Part shown: in pieces, positions 43,329 to 52,230 of the stretch
Position numbering within the stretch: the first letter of the stretch is position 1
How the letters are laid out: the number at the start of each line of letters is the position of its first letter
Assembly (NCBI RefSeq): GCF_014201875.1
Contig: NZ_JACHFL010000012.1
Span: 1-64,000, forward strand
Direction: 5' to 3'
From: Deinococcus humi
GTDB lineage: Bacteria; Deinococcota; Deinococci; Deinococcales; Deinococcaceae
Length of the DNA: 64,000 bases
Made by a program: the position numbers and the translations under genes
The notes under the pieces: model-generated
The model's database searches: none
Seen by the model: the letters and a program-made list of their open reading frames with translations, nothing else
Told to the model about the DNA's origin: nothing

Positions 43329-43419
43329 GGGTGATTTCGGCTCACCCCCTCCCAACCTCCCCTTGCGGGGAGGGATTAACAGCAGAAGATCAGCATCTTT
43401 TTTCTCCCCTGTGAGGAGA
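43329..43419. repeat. Three successive hairpins in the gcvH–gcvP spacer
   Basis: GGGTGA/TCACCC (43329–43347), CCTCCCC/GGGGAGG (43356–43373) and TCTCC/GGAGA (43403–43419) follow one another inside an otherwise tight operon. The middle stem resembles the GC-rich hairpin at 40090. Likely a small mobile intergenic repeat that may also affect RNA processing of the operon. Confidence 0.6.
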
Positions 43420-43498
43420 GATTTCGTAGCGACAGAGGGGGCAGGCAGGGACCGCATTCAGAAGCCGGTCACCCGTTGGCAGCCTCCAGTCCAGCGGG

Positions 43499-43864
43499 TT
43501 ACCCTTCTGCGGTTTCGGTGTACGTCGCCGCGTCCATCAGGTCCGAGCGCTCCTCGGTCACGTCCAGCTTGAACAGCCAGCCGCTTTCGTAGGGCGAGGA
43601 GTTGACCAGTTCGGGGCTGCCGCTCAGCTCGTCGTTGACGGCGGTAATGGTGCCGCTGGCGGGGGCGTAGATGTCGGAAGCAGTCTTGACCGATTCCACC
43701 ACGGCCACCGTGTCGCCCGCCATGACCTCGCGGCCCACCTCGGGCAACTCCACGTACACCACGTCGCCCAGTTGATCCTGCGCAAAATCGGAGATCCCGA
43801 CGGTGCCGTCTTCGGAAAGCCACTCGTGCGAGGCGGCGTACTTCAGTTCAGAGGGGGTATTCAT
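43499..43864 (-). CDS. gcvH: Glycine cleavage system H protein
   Basis: 121 residues. The lipoylated lysine is Lys60 in [16 protein letters not shown]. The start [16 protein letters not shown] and the C-terminal [15 protein letters not shown] are typical. GcvH shuttles the methylamine intermediate between P-, T- and L-proteins. GGAGAA lies six to seven bases before the ATG; the gene begins 60 bases after gcvT ends. Confidence 0.96.
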   Translation of the reverse strand: MNTPSELKYAASHEWLSEDGTVGISDFAQDQLGDVVYVELPEVGREVMAGDTVAVVESVKTASDIYAPASGTITAVNDELSGSPELVNSSPYESGWLFKLDVTEERSDLMDAATYTETAEG

Positions 43865-43924
43865 GCTTGATTCTCCTGTGCAAAGGGGGGGAGGGATTGT
43901 AGGCGGGGGAACGTGCGGGGCAGG

Positions 43925-45013
43925 TTACGCGCCCCGGTAGAACGGCAAGCCCACGCGCACCGCCGGATGCCGCTTGCCGCGCACCTCGACTTCAAAGGTA
44001 TCCGCTCCAGCGTGGGCAGCGTCTATCAGCGCCATCGCGATGGGATGGCCCAGCGTGGGGCTGCTGCTGCCGCTGGTGATGGTACCCACCTGCACGCCGC
44101 CGTCGGCATACACCGGGTAACCCTCGCGTACCGGCACGCGCTCCAGCTTCAGCCCGATCAATCGCTGCGGCGGCGCGGCGGTGATGTGGGCGCGGCCCAG
44201 GTGTTCCTTGTCCTTGACCACCCAGCTGTAAGAACTGCTCAGCGGATGGATGGTGTCGGAGAACTCGTGGCCGTACAGCGGGAAGCCGGCTTCCAGCCGC
44301 AGCGTGTCGCGCGCGCCCAGACCCGCGGGCGTGATGCCGATGGCCAGCAGTTTGTCCCACAGCGTCTCGGCCTCGCTGGCGTCCACGAAGACCTCGAAGC
44401 CGTCCTCTCCCGTGTAGCCGGTGCGGGCCAGCATCACGTCAAAGCCGAACAGCCTGGCGGCGAAGTACGCGTTCTTCTTTTTGGCCGCCAGATCGGTGTC
44501 GCTAAAAGGTTGCAGCAGTTCCGCCGTCTTCGGCCCCTGCACGGCCAGCAGGGCCCATTTCTCCGACTCGTTGGACAGCGTCACGTCGTGGCCTGCCGCG
44601 TGCCGTTCCAAGTGCGCCCAGTCCTTGTCGATGTTCCCGGCGTTGACCACCAGCAGGTACTCGCCTTCGGCCACCATGTAGATGTAGATGTCGTCAATCA
44701 GGCCGCCCGCCTCGCCCGGCAGCCAGTTGTAGTGGGCGCGTCCGGGGCGCAGTTTGCTGACGTCGTTGGTGGTGACGCCCTGCAGGAAGGCCAGCGCGCC
44801 GGGGCCGGTCACGCGGAACTCGCCCATGTGCGAGACGTCGAACACGCCTGCCGACGTTCTCACGGCGTCGTGTTCGGCTTTCAGGCCCGCGTACTGCACG
44901 GGCATGTCCCAGCCGCCGAAGGGCACCATCCGCGCCCCGGCCCGCAGGTGGGCGGCGTGAAGCGGCGTGCGCTTGAGCGTCGGCTCTGGCGGGCTTGAGG
45001 GGGTCTGGGTCAC
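43925..45013 (-). CDS. gcvT: Aminomethyltransferase, T-protein of the glycine cleavage system
   Basis: 362 residues from GTG 45013. GcvT transfers the methylene unit from the H-protein arm to tetrahydrofolate and releases ammonia. Typical segments: [67 protein letters not shown] leaderless -10 box precedes it, so no glycine riboswitch can be accommodated in the transcript. It is the first gene of gcvT–gcvH–gcvP. Confidence 0.96.
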   Translation of the reverse strand: MTQTPSSPPEPTLKRTPLHAAHLRAGARMVPFGGWDMPVQYAGLKAEHDAVRTSAGVFDVSHMGEFRVTGPGALAFLQGVTTNDVSKLRPGRAHYNWLPGEAGGLIDDIYIYMVAEGEYLLVVNAGNIDKDWAHLERHAAGHDVTLSNESEKWALLAVQGPKTAELLQPFSDTDLAAKKKNAYFAARLFGFDVMLARTGYTGEDGFEVFVDASEAETLWDKLLAIGITPAGLGARDTLRLEAGFPLYGHEFSDTIHPLSSSYSWVVKDKEHLGRAHITAAPPQRLIGLKLERVPVREGYPVYADGGVQVGTITSGSSSPTLGHPIAMALIDAAHAGADTFEVEVRGKRHPAVRVGLPFYRGA

Positions 45014-45019
45014 CCCAAA

Positions 45020-45025
45020 ATGGTA
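45020..45025 (-). promoter_or_regulatory. -10 box of the leaderless gcv operon promoter
   Basis: On the minus strand TACCAT is followed by TTTGGG and GTG. The six-base gap places transcription start at the gcvT start codon. Confidence 0.65.
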
Positions 45026-45103
45026 GCCGAGCGGGGGGGCGTGTGTCCGGGCGTGCCGGACGCGCAGAGCCTGCTGGACGCACAGGGCCTGATCAGCGCC
45101 CCC

Positions 45104-45775
45104 TCACTCCAGCGCGTAAAACGTTTCCAGCGTGACGCGCTCGGGGAACTTGCGGATAAAGTCCACGGTGCTCAGCGCCTGGGTGCGGTGGCAGGCGATG
45201 GCCTGGAGCTTGCGGGTAATGTGGGCGGTCACGTCATGCCGGGTGTTGGGCGGCAGCCACTCGGCACGCAACGCCTCGTTCTCGGGGGGCGTGTCGCTGG
45301 CGTAGTACCACAGCTGTGGGCGTTCCCCCTCCGGCAGGCTGTCCCAGGCGGCCTTGACGGCGCGGTGGGTGGTGACGTGGTCCGGGTGGCCGTTGCTGCC
45401 GTTGGGCGGGAAGGTCAGCACCGTCTCCGGGCGGTGGCGGACCATCGCCTCGCGGGCCACCTCCACCAGGTTTTCCAGTGGCTGATCCTTCAGATATTTG
45501 TCGGGGAAGGTGTGCTGTTCGTGGACGCTGCCGGGGGTGGTGGTCAGACCGATCACCTCCAGGCAGGCGGCCAGTTCGGCGGCGCGCATGCGGGCCAGTT
45601 CCTCCGGCCCCTCGGCCAGCCCCAGGGTGCGGCCCGCCTCGCCGCGCGTCAGGGTGACCAGCCCGCAGCGGTGGCCTTGCGCGAGCAGCTCCATCAGCGT
45701 GCCGGACGCGCCGTAGACCTCGTCGTCAGGGTGGGGAACGATCAGCAGGAGTTTCATTTTCTGGGCAGCGGACAT
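45104..45775 (-). CDS. PIG-L family deacetylase, candidate bacillithiol deacetylase (BshB2-like)
   Basis: 223 residues from ATG 45775. Zinc-site motifs LIVPHPDDEVYGASGTL and NGHPDHVTTHRAV are intact, and LVTLTRGEAGRTLG with the later RPQLWYYAS resemble the BshB2 type that removes the acetyl group from N-acetylglucosaminyl-malate during bacillithiol synthesis. Assignment to bacillithiol is inference; bshA and bshC are not in the window. A leaderless -10 box fixes the start among several in-frame ATGs. Divergent from the GNAT cluster, 62 bases away. Confidence 0.82.
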   Translation of the reverse strand: MSAAQKMKLLLIVPHPDDEVYGASGTLMELLAQGHRCGLVTLTRGEAGRTLGLAEGPEELARMRAAELAACLEVIGLTTTPGSVHEQHTFPDKYLKDQPLENLVEVAREAMVRHRPETVLTFPPNGSNGHPDHVTTHRAVKAAWDSLPEGERPQLWYYASDTPPENEALRAEWLPPNTRHDVTAHITRKLQAIACHRTQALSTVDFIRKFPERVTLETFYALE

Positions 45776-45782
45776 GCCCGTC

Positions 45783-45788
45783 AGCATA
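45783..45788 (-). promoter_or_regulatory. -10 box of the leaderless deacetylase promoter
   Basis: Minus strand TATGCT, then GACGGGC, then ATG: seven-base gap. Confidence 0.65.
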
Positions 45789-45837
45789 AGCGTGCTGGCG
45801 GATGCGCGGCGGAATCGGGCGAGGCCACAATGCCGGC

Positions 45838-46827
45838 ATGACTTCCTTTTCGCTGCGGGACTTCCGCAAACCACAGGACTACGCCGCCGTGGCGGAGGTG
45901 CTGAACGCCAGCAATCCGGCCTGGCCGCTTACCCCTGACCTTCTTCAGTCTTGGGAAGAGGCGCGCGACCCTGCCCTGTTCAACACCCAGCTGGTGGCCG
46001 AGCAGGGGGGGCGCATCGTGGGGGTGGGCGGCATCGGCCATGACGATTTCGCCTTCGAGGACTGGCGCTATTCCGGCAATCTGGCCGTTCACCCGGACGC
46101 GAGGGGACAGGGCATCGGCTCGGCGCTGTACGACGAACTGCTGCGGCGGGTGCGTGAACGCGGGGCGCGCGAGATCCGGACCATGTCCAGCGACGAGGCC
46201 ACCGACGCGCCGGGCCGGGCTTTTCTGGAGACACGCGGGTTCAGGGTGACCTGGGAACGTTACGAGTCGCGGCTGGACACGGCGGGTGTGGACCTCTCCC
46301 GTTTTGACGACCTGATGGCCTCGGTGGCCCAGGAGGGCATTGAGTTGCGCTCGCTGACCGATCTGAGGGCCGAGCCAGAGCGCAACCGCTGGCTGTGGGA
46401 GCTGGACTGGGAACTGTTTCAGGACGTGCCGATGGGCATGACACTCACCAAGCGCCCGCTGGACGCCTGGGTCCGGCAGGAGCTGGACGACCCCACGCTG
46501 GCCTCCGATCTTTCCTTCGTGGCGATCCGGCCCGGCGTCAATGATCCGCTGACCGGCCCCTGCGTCGGCTACAGCACGCTGGGCAGCAATCCTTCTGGCT
46601 TCTACTACATCGGCATGACCGGCGTGAAGCGCGGGGAGCGGGGCAAGGGTCTGGCCAAGGCCCTCAAGGTGGCGGCCATGCGCGCCCTGGCCGCCTCGGG
46701 CGGCGGCGAGATCCGCACCTTCAACGATCCGCCCAACGTCGCCATGATCGGCATGAACGAGGTGCTGGGGTTCAAGCGCACCTCCACCCGCTACCGCTAC
46801 GAACTGAACCTGAAGGACACGCCATGA
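45838..46827 (+). CDS. Double-GNAT N-acetyltransferase (first of three in tandem)
   Basis: 329 residues from ATG 45838, preceded by CACAAT six bases upstream, an imperfect leaderless box. The N-terminal GNAT domain has the acetyl-CoA loop AVHPDARGQGIGSALYDELL. A second, C-terminal GNAT domain has TGVKRGERGKGLAKALKVAAM and ends EVLGFKRTSTRYRYEL. Such two-domain proteins usually have one active and one degenerate site; here both loops look complete. Acceptor substrate unknown. Its stop overlaps the ATG of the next paralogue by four bases. Confidence 0.88.
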   Translation: MTSFSLRDFRKPQDYAAVAEVLNASNPAWPLTPDLLQSWEEARDPALFNTQLVAEQGGRIVGVGGIGHDDFAFEDWRYSGNLAVHPDARGQGIGSALYDELLRRVRERGAREIRTMSSDEATDAPGRAFLETRGFRVTWERYESRLDTAGVDLSRFDDLMASVAQEGIELRSLTDLRAEPERNRWLWELDWELFQDVPMGMTLTKRPLDAWVRQELDDPTLASDLSFVAIRPGVNDPLTGPCVGYSTLGSNPSGFYYIGMTGVKRGERGKGLAKALKVAAMRALAASGGGEIRTFNDPPNVAMIGMNEVLGFKRTSTRYRYELNLKDTP

Positions 46828-47801
46828 CCACCACCACCCTGACCGTCCGCCCCGCCACCGACGCCGACATCCTTGCCCTGGCCCAGCTGATGAGCGAGGC
46901 TAATCCACGCCACCCGGTCACGCCGCAGACCTGGGCACACGAGATTGCCGAGCTGCGCGGGCACTCGCTGGGGCTGCATGTGGCGCAGTGGCTGGCCGAG
47001 GAGGAAGGCGTGGCGCGCGGCATGGCGCTGACCCTGCAATCCCCTGGCATGTACCATCCGGACCGCTACTGGGCCGAGGTGCTGGTGCCTGCGCAACACG
47101 GACGGCGGGGGGTGGGCGCACAGCTGGCCGCCACGCTGGGAACGCACCTGCGGGCACGTGGGGCGCGTGAAATCCTCTCCGGCGCGTATGAGGAGGAGCC
47201 GTGGGCCGTCAAGTTCCTGACCCGGCGCGGCTTTTCTGAGACGCTACGGTATTTCGACAACGTGCTGGAGATGAGCGGGTTCGAAGCCTCCGCCTGGGCC
47301 GGGGAATCGAAACTGCCCGGTGGCGTGCGGGCCGTCTCCCTGGCCGAGCTGACGGCAGAGATTGGCCTGGACGCCGCCATCGCCGCCTACTATGCCGCCT
47401 TCGCCGAGGTGCGCGAGGACGTGCCGCGCTCCTCGCCGCCCACGCCACACACCCTGGAGGACTTCCGCACCCGCCTGCTGAACGCTCCCCAGTACTTCCC
47501 TGAAGGCACGCTGCTGGCTGTCACGGAAGCGGGCGAGGTGGTGGCCCTGTCCGAATTGCGTCTGAATGACACCGATCCGGGACGGCTTGACACTGGCCTG
47601 ACGGGCACGCGCCGGGCCTGGCGGCGGCATGGACTGGCGCTGGCGCTGAAGATCGCGGCCCTCCAGCTGGCAAAACGGCGCGGCGTCCGCGAGATCTGGA
47701 CCGGCAACGCCACCACCAACCGTCCCATGCTGGCGCTGAACGAACGCCTGGGGTTCCGCCCGCGTCCCGCCTACATCGAGATGCGCTGGGGCGGCGTATG
47801 A
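46824..47801 (+). CDS. Double-GNAT N-acetyltransferase (second of three in tandem)
   Basis: 325 residues, coupled to both neighbours by ATGA overlaps. N-terminal domain: LVPAQHGRRGVGAQLAATLG as the acetyl-CoA loop. C-terminal domain: TGTRRAWRRHGLALALKIAA, with the glycines of the loop partly lost (RRHGLA), so this half may bind acetyl-CoA less well. The family resemblance to the first and third genes is clear (YAEVLVPAQ/AHPD…, NERLGFRPRPAYIEM at the end). Substrate unknown. Confidence 0.87.
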   Translation: MTTTTLTVRPATDADILALAQLMSEANPRHPVTPQTWAHEIAELRGHSLGLHVAQWLAEEEGVARGMALTLQSPGMYHPDRYWAEVLVPAQHGRRGVGAQLAATLGTHLRARGAREILSGAYEEEPWAVKFLTRRGFSETLRYFDNVLEMSGFEASAWAGESKLPGGVRAVSLAELTAEIGLDAAIAAYYAAFAEVREDVPRSSPPTPHTLEDFRTRLLNAPQYFPEGTLLAVTEAGEVVALSELRLNDTDPGRLDTGLTGTRRAWRRHGLALALKIAALQLAKRRGVREIWTGNATTNRPMLALNERLGFRPRPAYIEMRWGGV

Positions 47802-48769
47802 GCGTGACCGTCCGCCCGATCGGGGACGGGGAGTGGGCCGCTGCGGAATGGGACGCTGCCGCCCACCTGCTATCCCTGGCCCAGCCCCACGAGCCCTGGG
47901 GTGCCAGGGAACTGCGCAAGCGCCAGCAGGAACAGACCGACTGGGGCTACCGGGCGGGTGTGCTGGTGGCCCTTCAGGACGGCGAGGTGCGCGGCATGGC
48001 CGCCTATTCACAGAATCCCGGTGCCTACCACCCGCAACGCTATGTGCTGGAGCTGGCCGTCCACCCCGCGTCTGGCGGCAGGGGTGTGGGCGGTGCCCTC
48101 TGGGACGCGCTGGAAGGAATATTGCGCGAACACGACGCGCAGCAGGCCCGTATCCTGGCCCGCGAGGACCATCCTGTCGCGCCGGGTTTCCTGGCGCGGC
48201 GCGGCTTCACGGCAGGCAAGCGCTACTTCACCAGTTCGCTGGACGTGACCGCCTTCGACGACGCGCCGTTTCGCACACTGCTCGCTGCGCTGGCCGCGCA
48301 GGGCGTCCGCATTCGCAGCCTCGCGGAGTTGCAGGCCGGGCACATGCCGGACCTACACACCCGCTTGCACGCCCTGATGTCCGATGTGCGCGGGGACGTG
48401 CCACGCGCCGATCCGGTCACGCCGCTGAGCTTTCAGGTGTTCAAGGACGCTGTGCTTGGCGATCCTGGCCTGTTGCCGCAAGCGTATCTGGTGGCAGAGG
48501 CCGGGGGCGAATGGATCGGGCAGACGACTCTCTTCCGCAGCGAGGCGAGCCGCGAACTATTTACCGGCCTGACCGGCGTGACCCGCGAGTGGCGTGGCCG
48601 GGGGGTGGCCACGGCCCTGAAAGTCGCGGCCATCGGCGTGGTGCGTGCGCTGGGTGCGCCCACCATCCGCACCGACAACGCCAGCGACAACGCGCCCATG
48701 CTGCGCGTCAATGACCGCCTGGGCTTCGTGCGCGATCCGGCGACGGTCAGCTATCTGCGGCAGTTCTGA
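47798..48769 (+). CDS. Double-GNAT N-acetyltransferase (third of three in tandem)
   Basis: 323 residues, starting four bases before the stop of the second gene. N-terminal loop: AVHPASGGRGVGGALWDALE. C-terminal loop: TGVTREWRGRGVATALKVAA, followed by NDRLGFVRDPATVSYLRQF, so both acetyl-CoA sites look intact. The middle region differs most among the three, suggesting that they divergently acetylate related substrates or form a hetero-complex. No terminator was found after it. Confidence 0.87.
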   Translation: MSVTVRPIGDGEWAAAEWDAAAHLLSLAQPHEPWGARELRKRQQEQTDWGYRAGVLVALQDGEVRGMAAYSQNPGAYHPQRYVLELAVHPASGGRGVGGALWDALEGILREHDAQQARILAREDHPVAPGFLARRGFTAGKRYFTSSLDVTAFDDAPFRTLLAALAAQGVRIRSLAELQAGHMPDLHTRLHALMSDVRGDVPRADPVTPLSFQVFKDAVLGDPGLLPQAYLVAEAGGEWIGQTTLFRSEASRELFTGLTGVTREWRGRGVATALKVAAIGVVRALGAPTIRTDNASDNAPMLRVNDRLGFVRDPATVSYLRQF

Positions 48770-48844
48770 CGCCTGGCAGGACGGTGAGGGAAGATGGGGC
48801 ATGACCTTGTCCCCGTCACTGCCCCGTCTCCCTGACTCCCTGCC

Positions 48845-49522
48845 GTGCTGCTGAGCATTGACTGGGACGCCTATTCCGGCACGCGTGAACTGATCTTTGA
48901 CGCGCCGATCTGGGGCACGCGTGATCTTGAGCATGACCGGCTGGCCGCCTGGCGGGAGCGGGTTCGGAAACGGGGCGGGCAGGACTGGAATGTGCTGGCC
49001 GCCGATTTCCCGCTGTTCTCCGGCTGGCAGGCTCTGGCGCAGTACGTCGGGATGCCCGCGTTCGTGGCCCTCAGCCATGCGGACGCTTGGGGATGGCTGG
49101 AGCGGTTTCCAGGCCGGGACGTGCTGAACATCGACTCGCACCATGACCTCGCCAGCTTCAGCGGGGACGCCCTGCGCGTGCGCCCCGGTAACTGGGCGGG
49201 TCTGGGCCTGCGGGCCGGATTGATCCAGCGGTACACCTGCCTGTATCCGGAGTGGCACGCAGACCTCCCGGTGGCCGAGGGTTTCGATCTGGGGCGCACC
49301 CGCGCGGAGGTGCTGCCCCTGCTCGCGCCCGGAGTGCTGGAACGCGTCACCCTGACCCGAGCCCTGCCCCTGCCGCCTCCCGGCCAAGTGGAGACGCTAC
49401 TGCTCGTTCAATCTCCGGCGTGGACGAATCCGGCGCACGACAAGGAATTTCTGGCCCTCGCCCAGCAGCTGAACTGCGAAACGCTGACGAGCCCTCTGAG
49501 CCGTTTGCGATTTGACGGTTGA
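48845..49522 (+). CDS. Hypothetical protein with an arginase-like NIDSHHDL motif
   Basis: 225 residues starting at GTG 48845, 75 bases after the GNAT cluster. The segment VLNIDSHHDLASFSGDAL recalls the metal-binding DxHxD of the ureohydrolase/UPF0489-type fold, preceded by LLSIDWDAYSG near the N-terminus, another acidic strand end. WAGLGLRAGLIQRYTCLYPEW follows. No signal peptide. The family is not one I can name with certainty; a metal-dependent hydrolase-like fold is the best inference. Confidence 0.68.
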   Translation: MLLSIDWDAYSGTRELIFDAPIWGTRDLEHDRLAAWRERVRKRGGQDWNVLAADFPLFSGWQALAQYVGMPAFVALSHADAWGWLERFPGRDVLNIDSHHDLASFSGDALRVRPGNWAGLGLRAGLIQRYTCLYPEWHADLPVAEGFDLGRTRAEVLPLLAPGVLERVTLTRALPLPPPGQVETLLLVQSPAWTNPAHDKEFLALAQQLNCETLTSPLSRLRFDG

Positions 49523-49584
49523 ACCCAGCCCTTTAGACGTTCAGGCCCCCAGCCCGTCTCCCCGCGCTAGCCTCGCCCTCACCT

Positions 49585-50499
49585 ATGTCACCCTCACCCC
49601 TGCCGCTGATCGTAAGTGCCGGAGAAGCCCTGACCGACCTCGTGACCGCCGGGGGTGCAGCCTGGACAGCGCATCCCGGCGGAGCGGGCTGGAACGTGGC
49701 GCGGGCCTGCGCCGCCCTGGGGGTGCCCAGCGCTTTTGCCGGAGCGGTGGGCCAGGACAACTTCGGGGATGACCTGCTGAGCGCCTCCGCCGAGGCGGGG
49801 CTGGACCTGCGCTTCCTGCAACGGGTGACTGCCCCCACCCTGATGGCCGTGGTCTACAGCGCCAACCCGCCCTCCTACCGCTTTCTGGGTGAGAACAGCG
49901 CCGATCTGCACTTTGACCCGTCCGGGTTGCCGGAGGGCTGGCTGGAGGCGGTCAAATGGCTGCACGTGGGCGGGATCAGCCTGAGCCGCTGGCCGCTGGC
50001 CGACACGCTGCTGTCGCTGGTCAGACAGGCCCGCGCGGCGGGCGTGAAGATCAGTTTCGATCCCAACGCCCGCATCACCCACCGCCACCGCGCCTACCCG
50101 GCGGTCATGGAGCGCGTGGCCCGCCAGGCCGACCTGCTGAAGTTCAGCGATGAGGATCTGACCTTCTTCTTCCCCGGCACCCCGGAGGCGGGGGCGCTGC
50201 AAACCCTGCGCGGCTGGAATCCGCGTGCGCCGATTGTGATCACGCGTGGGGCGCAGGGGGCCAGCCTGTACCACGCGGCGGGGCGGGCCGACGTGCCGGC
50301 CTTCCCAGTGGAGGTGGTCGACACGGTGGGTGCGGGCGACGCGCTGTGCGCCGGACTGCTGGTTTCGGCCACCGAGCGCCCGCAGGCGCGGTGGACCGAG
50401 CATCTGGCGCTGGGCCTGAAAGCTGCCGCCGCCGCCTGCGCCCACGCCGGGGCCTACGCGCCCACACGGGCGGACCTGGAGGCGATGGGGGAGCGCTGA
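49585..50499 (+). CDS. PfkB-family carbohydrate kinase
   Basis: 304 residues. The family's N-terminal signature region ([20 protein letters not shown]) and the C-terminal catalytic motif [14 protein letters not shown] with the base Asp are present, along with [12 protein letters not shown]. It phosphorylates a sugar such as fructose or a related ketose; specificity cannot be decided here. TAGCCT lies eleven bases before the ATG, so the leader is only a few bases. Stands alone, convergent with the next GNAT gene. Confidence 0.9.
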   Translation: MSPSPLPLIVSAGEALTDLVTAGGAAWTAHPGGAGWNVARACAALGVPSAFAGAVGQDNFGDDLLSASAEAGLDLRFLQRVTAPTLMAVVYSANPPSYRFLGENSADLHFDPSGLPEGWLEAVKWLHVGGISLSRWPLADTLLSLVRQARAAGVKISFDPNARITHRHRAYPAVMERVARQADLLKFSDEDLTFFFPGTPEAGALQTLRGWNPRAPIVITRGAQGASLYHAAGRADVPAFPVEVVDTVGAGDALCAGLLVSATERPQARWTEHLALGLKAAAAACAHAGAYAPTRADLEAMGER

Positions 50500-50521
50500 G
50501 CAGAAGGCTAAGGCAGACGTT

Positions 50522-51331
50522 TCAGCGCTGCCAGACATACGGGGTGGTCGTCGTGACGGCCAGCAGCCCGCTGCGCTCCAGAATCGGGCGGGAGAATTCG
50601 GTGGAGTCGCTGTGCAGGTAGCGCACGCCGCGTTCCAGGGCAGACCGGGCTCGGGCGGCGGTCAGGGCACGGTAAATGCCTTTACCACGCCAGCCGGGGA
50701 CGGTGCCGCCCCCCCACAATCCGGCGAACTCGGTGTCTGGGATGACCTCCAGGCGGCCCACACAGATCATCTCCTGCGCGGTTTCGGCCACCCACAGTTC
50801 CACGCGGCCTGCGCCCTGCTCGATGTGACGCACGAAGCGGTCCACGTCGAAGGCCTGCCCGAAAGCCTGTTCCTGAGCGCGGGCCGCCCGCACCATGTCC
50901 GGGTACGGGTCCGCCAGGGTGTCGATGCGGCGCAGCGTGACGCCCTCCGGCAGGGGCACAGGCTGGTTCAGCAGGCGGGCCTCGCCCAGCATGACGGTCT
51001 CGGTGTCCTCGGCGTGAAAGCCATGCGTGCTCAGGCGCTGGGGCAGATCGGCGGGCGCGTCGTGCCCACGCGTCTTCCACTCGAAGCTGAGAATCTGCGG
51101 GTCAGCGGCGTAATGCGCGACCGTTTGCGCGATCAGGTCGTTCAGTGCCTGCCCCGTGAGGCCGTCCAGCGAGCGATACGACACGAAGCCCCGGTTTCCG
51201 AACGTGCCGCGCCACAGCGGTCCCGCGCGGTCCACGCTGTCCGCGCCGACCATCTCCGCCCCCTCGCGCAACTGGGCGTCGTATGCCGCCAGCAGAACGG
51301 ACTGGGAAGGGGCAAGCGGGGTGTCGCACAT
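50522..51331 (-). CDS. GNAT-family N-acetyltransferase
   Basis: 269 residues. Only the C-terminal half has a clear GNAT core with the acetyl-CoA loop GGTVPGWRGKGIYRALTAAR and the final LHSDSTEFSRPILERSG strand. The N-terminal 130 residues (AHYAADPQILSFEWKTRGHD) are a degenerate GNAT-like domain. TAAACT ends five bases before ATG 51331 with GAGGA between, so it could start near-leaderless or use that short ribosome-binding site. Confidence 0.87.
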   Translation of the reverse strand: MCDTPLAPSQSVLLAAYDAQLREGAEMVGADSVDRAGPLWRGTFGNRGFVSYRSLDGLTGQALNDLIAQTVAHYAADPQILSFEWKTRGHDAPADLPQRLSTHGFHAEDTETVMLGEARLLNQPVPLPEGVTLRRIDTLADPYPDMVRAARAQEQAFGQAFDVDRFVRHIEQGAGRVELWVAETAQEMICVGRLEVIPDTEFAGLWGGGTVPGWRGKGIYRALTAARARSALERGVRYLHSDSTEFSRPILERSGLLAVTTTTPYVWQR

Positions 51332-51397
51332 TCCTCAGTTTAGCCCAGCGCTTGGTCCCCTCTTGATAAACCTCTCGCAATAACTCCGGATCAGGCG

Positions 51398-51403
51398 TAC
51401 ACT
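51398..51403 (+). promoter_or_regulatory. -10 box of the leaderless metal-ABC promoter
   Basis: TACACT ends six bases before GTG 51410. An upstream AT-rich patch (51363–51381, TTGATAAACC…CAATAAC) could hold a metal-regulator site, but no clear palindrome is seen. Confidence 0.6.
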
Positions 51404-51409
51404 GCCCCG

Positions 51410-52132
51410 GTGCTGGGCGTGGAACATCTCACCGTGAAATACGGCTCTCAAGTCGCGCTGGAGGACGCCAGCGTGCGCTTTGAGGCCGGCAGCTTCTCGG
51501 CCATCATCGGGCCCAACGGTGCGGGCAAATCCACGCTGCTGCGGACACTGGTGGGCCTGCTGCCCGCTCACCACGACGCCGTGCGTTTCGATCCGGGCCA
51601 CACCGCGCAGAACTGCATCTCCTACGTGCCGCAGCAGCAGACGCTGGACTGGGGCTTTCCGGTCACGGTCTGGGACGTGGCGATGATGGGCCGCACCGGC
51701 CGCCTGGGCTGGTTGCGCTGGCCGGGGCGCACAGACCGCGAGCGGGTGGCGGCGGCGCTGCGGGAAACGGGCGTGTTTGACCTACGCCACCGCCACATCG
51801 GTGCCCTGAGTGGCGGCCAGCGCCAGCGTGTCCTGCTGGCCCGCATGCTCGTCCGCGACGGCCACCTACTGCTGCTGGACGAGCCCCTGACCGGCGTGGA
51901 CGCCACGACGCAGGAGCAACTGATGGCCCTGCTGCGCGCCCAGGCCGACAAGGGCCGCGCCGTGGTGATGGTCACCCACGACCTGGAACAGGCCCGGCGC
52001 TGGTGCGATCACCTGATCCTGATCAACAGGCGCGTGGTGGCCGACGGCACGCCCGAAGAGGTCTACACGACGCAGAACATCGAGGCCACCTTCAGTACGT
52101 CGTTTCTGGGACACACGCATGCCGAGGCTTAG
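51410..52132 (+). CDS. Mn/Zn-type metal ABC transporter, ATP-binding protein
   Basis: 240 residues starting at GTG 51410. Walker [14 protein letters not shown], signature [14 protein letters not shown], Walker [13 protein letters not shown] and switch [13 protein letters not shown] are intact; the family marker [19 protein letters not shown] is typical of the ZnuC/MntB/SitB class. It powers uptake of manganese or zinc through the permease encoded 98 bases downstream. No binding-protein gene is nearby. High manganese is a known feature of deinococci, but the metal cannot be read from sequence. Confidence 0.92.
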   Translation: MLGVEHLTVKYGSQVALEDASVRFEAGSFSAIIGPNGAGKSTLLRTLVGLLPAHHDAVRFDPGHTAQNCISYVPQQQTLDWGFPVTVWDVAMMGRTGRLGWLRWPGRTDRERVAAALRETGVFDLRHRHIGALSGGQRQRVLLARMLVRDGHLLLLDEPLTGVDATTQEQLMALLRAQADKGRAVVMVTHDLEQARRWCDHLILINRRVVADGTPEEVYTTQNIEATFSTSFLGHTHAEA

Positions 52133-52230
52133 GGGAGGGCCGGATTTGAACCTGCTGATTTTGCTGGCCTGCCCGGCAGCCTCCTCCTCACTAGGTGCGG
52201 CAGAAGGGAAGAAAACCCCTGGACGGATTG

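Noticed and set aside
45014..45103. Glycine riboswitch upstream of gcvT
   Set aside because: The promoter box lies six bases before the start codon, leaving no leader, and no aptamer-like pairing is seen.
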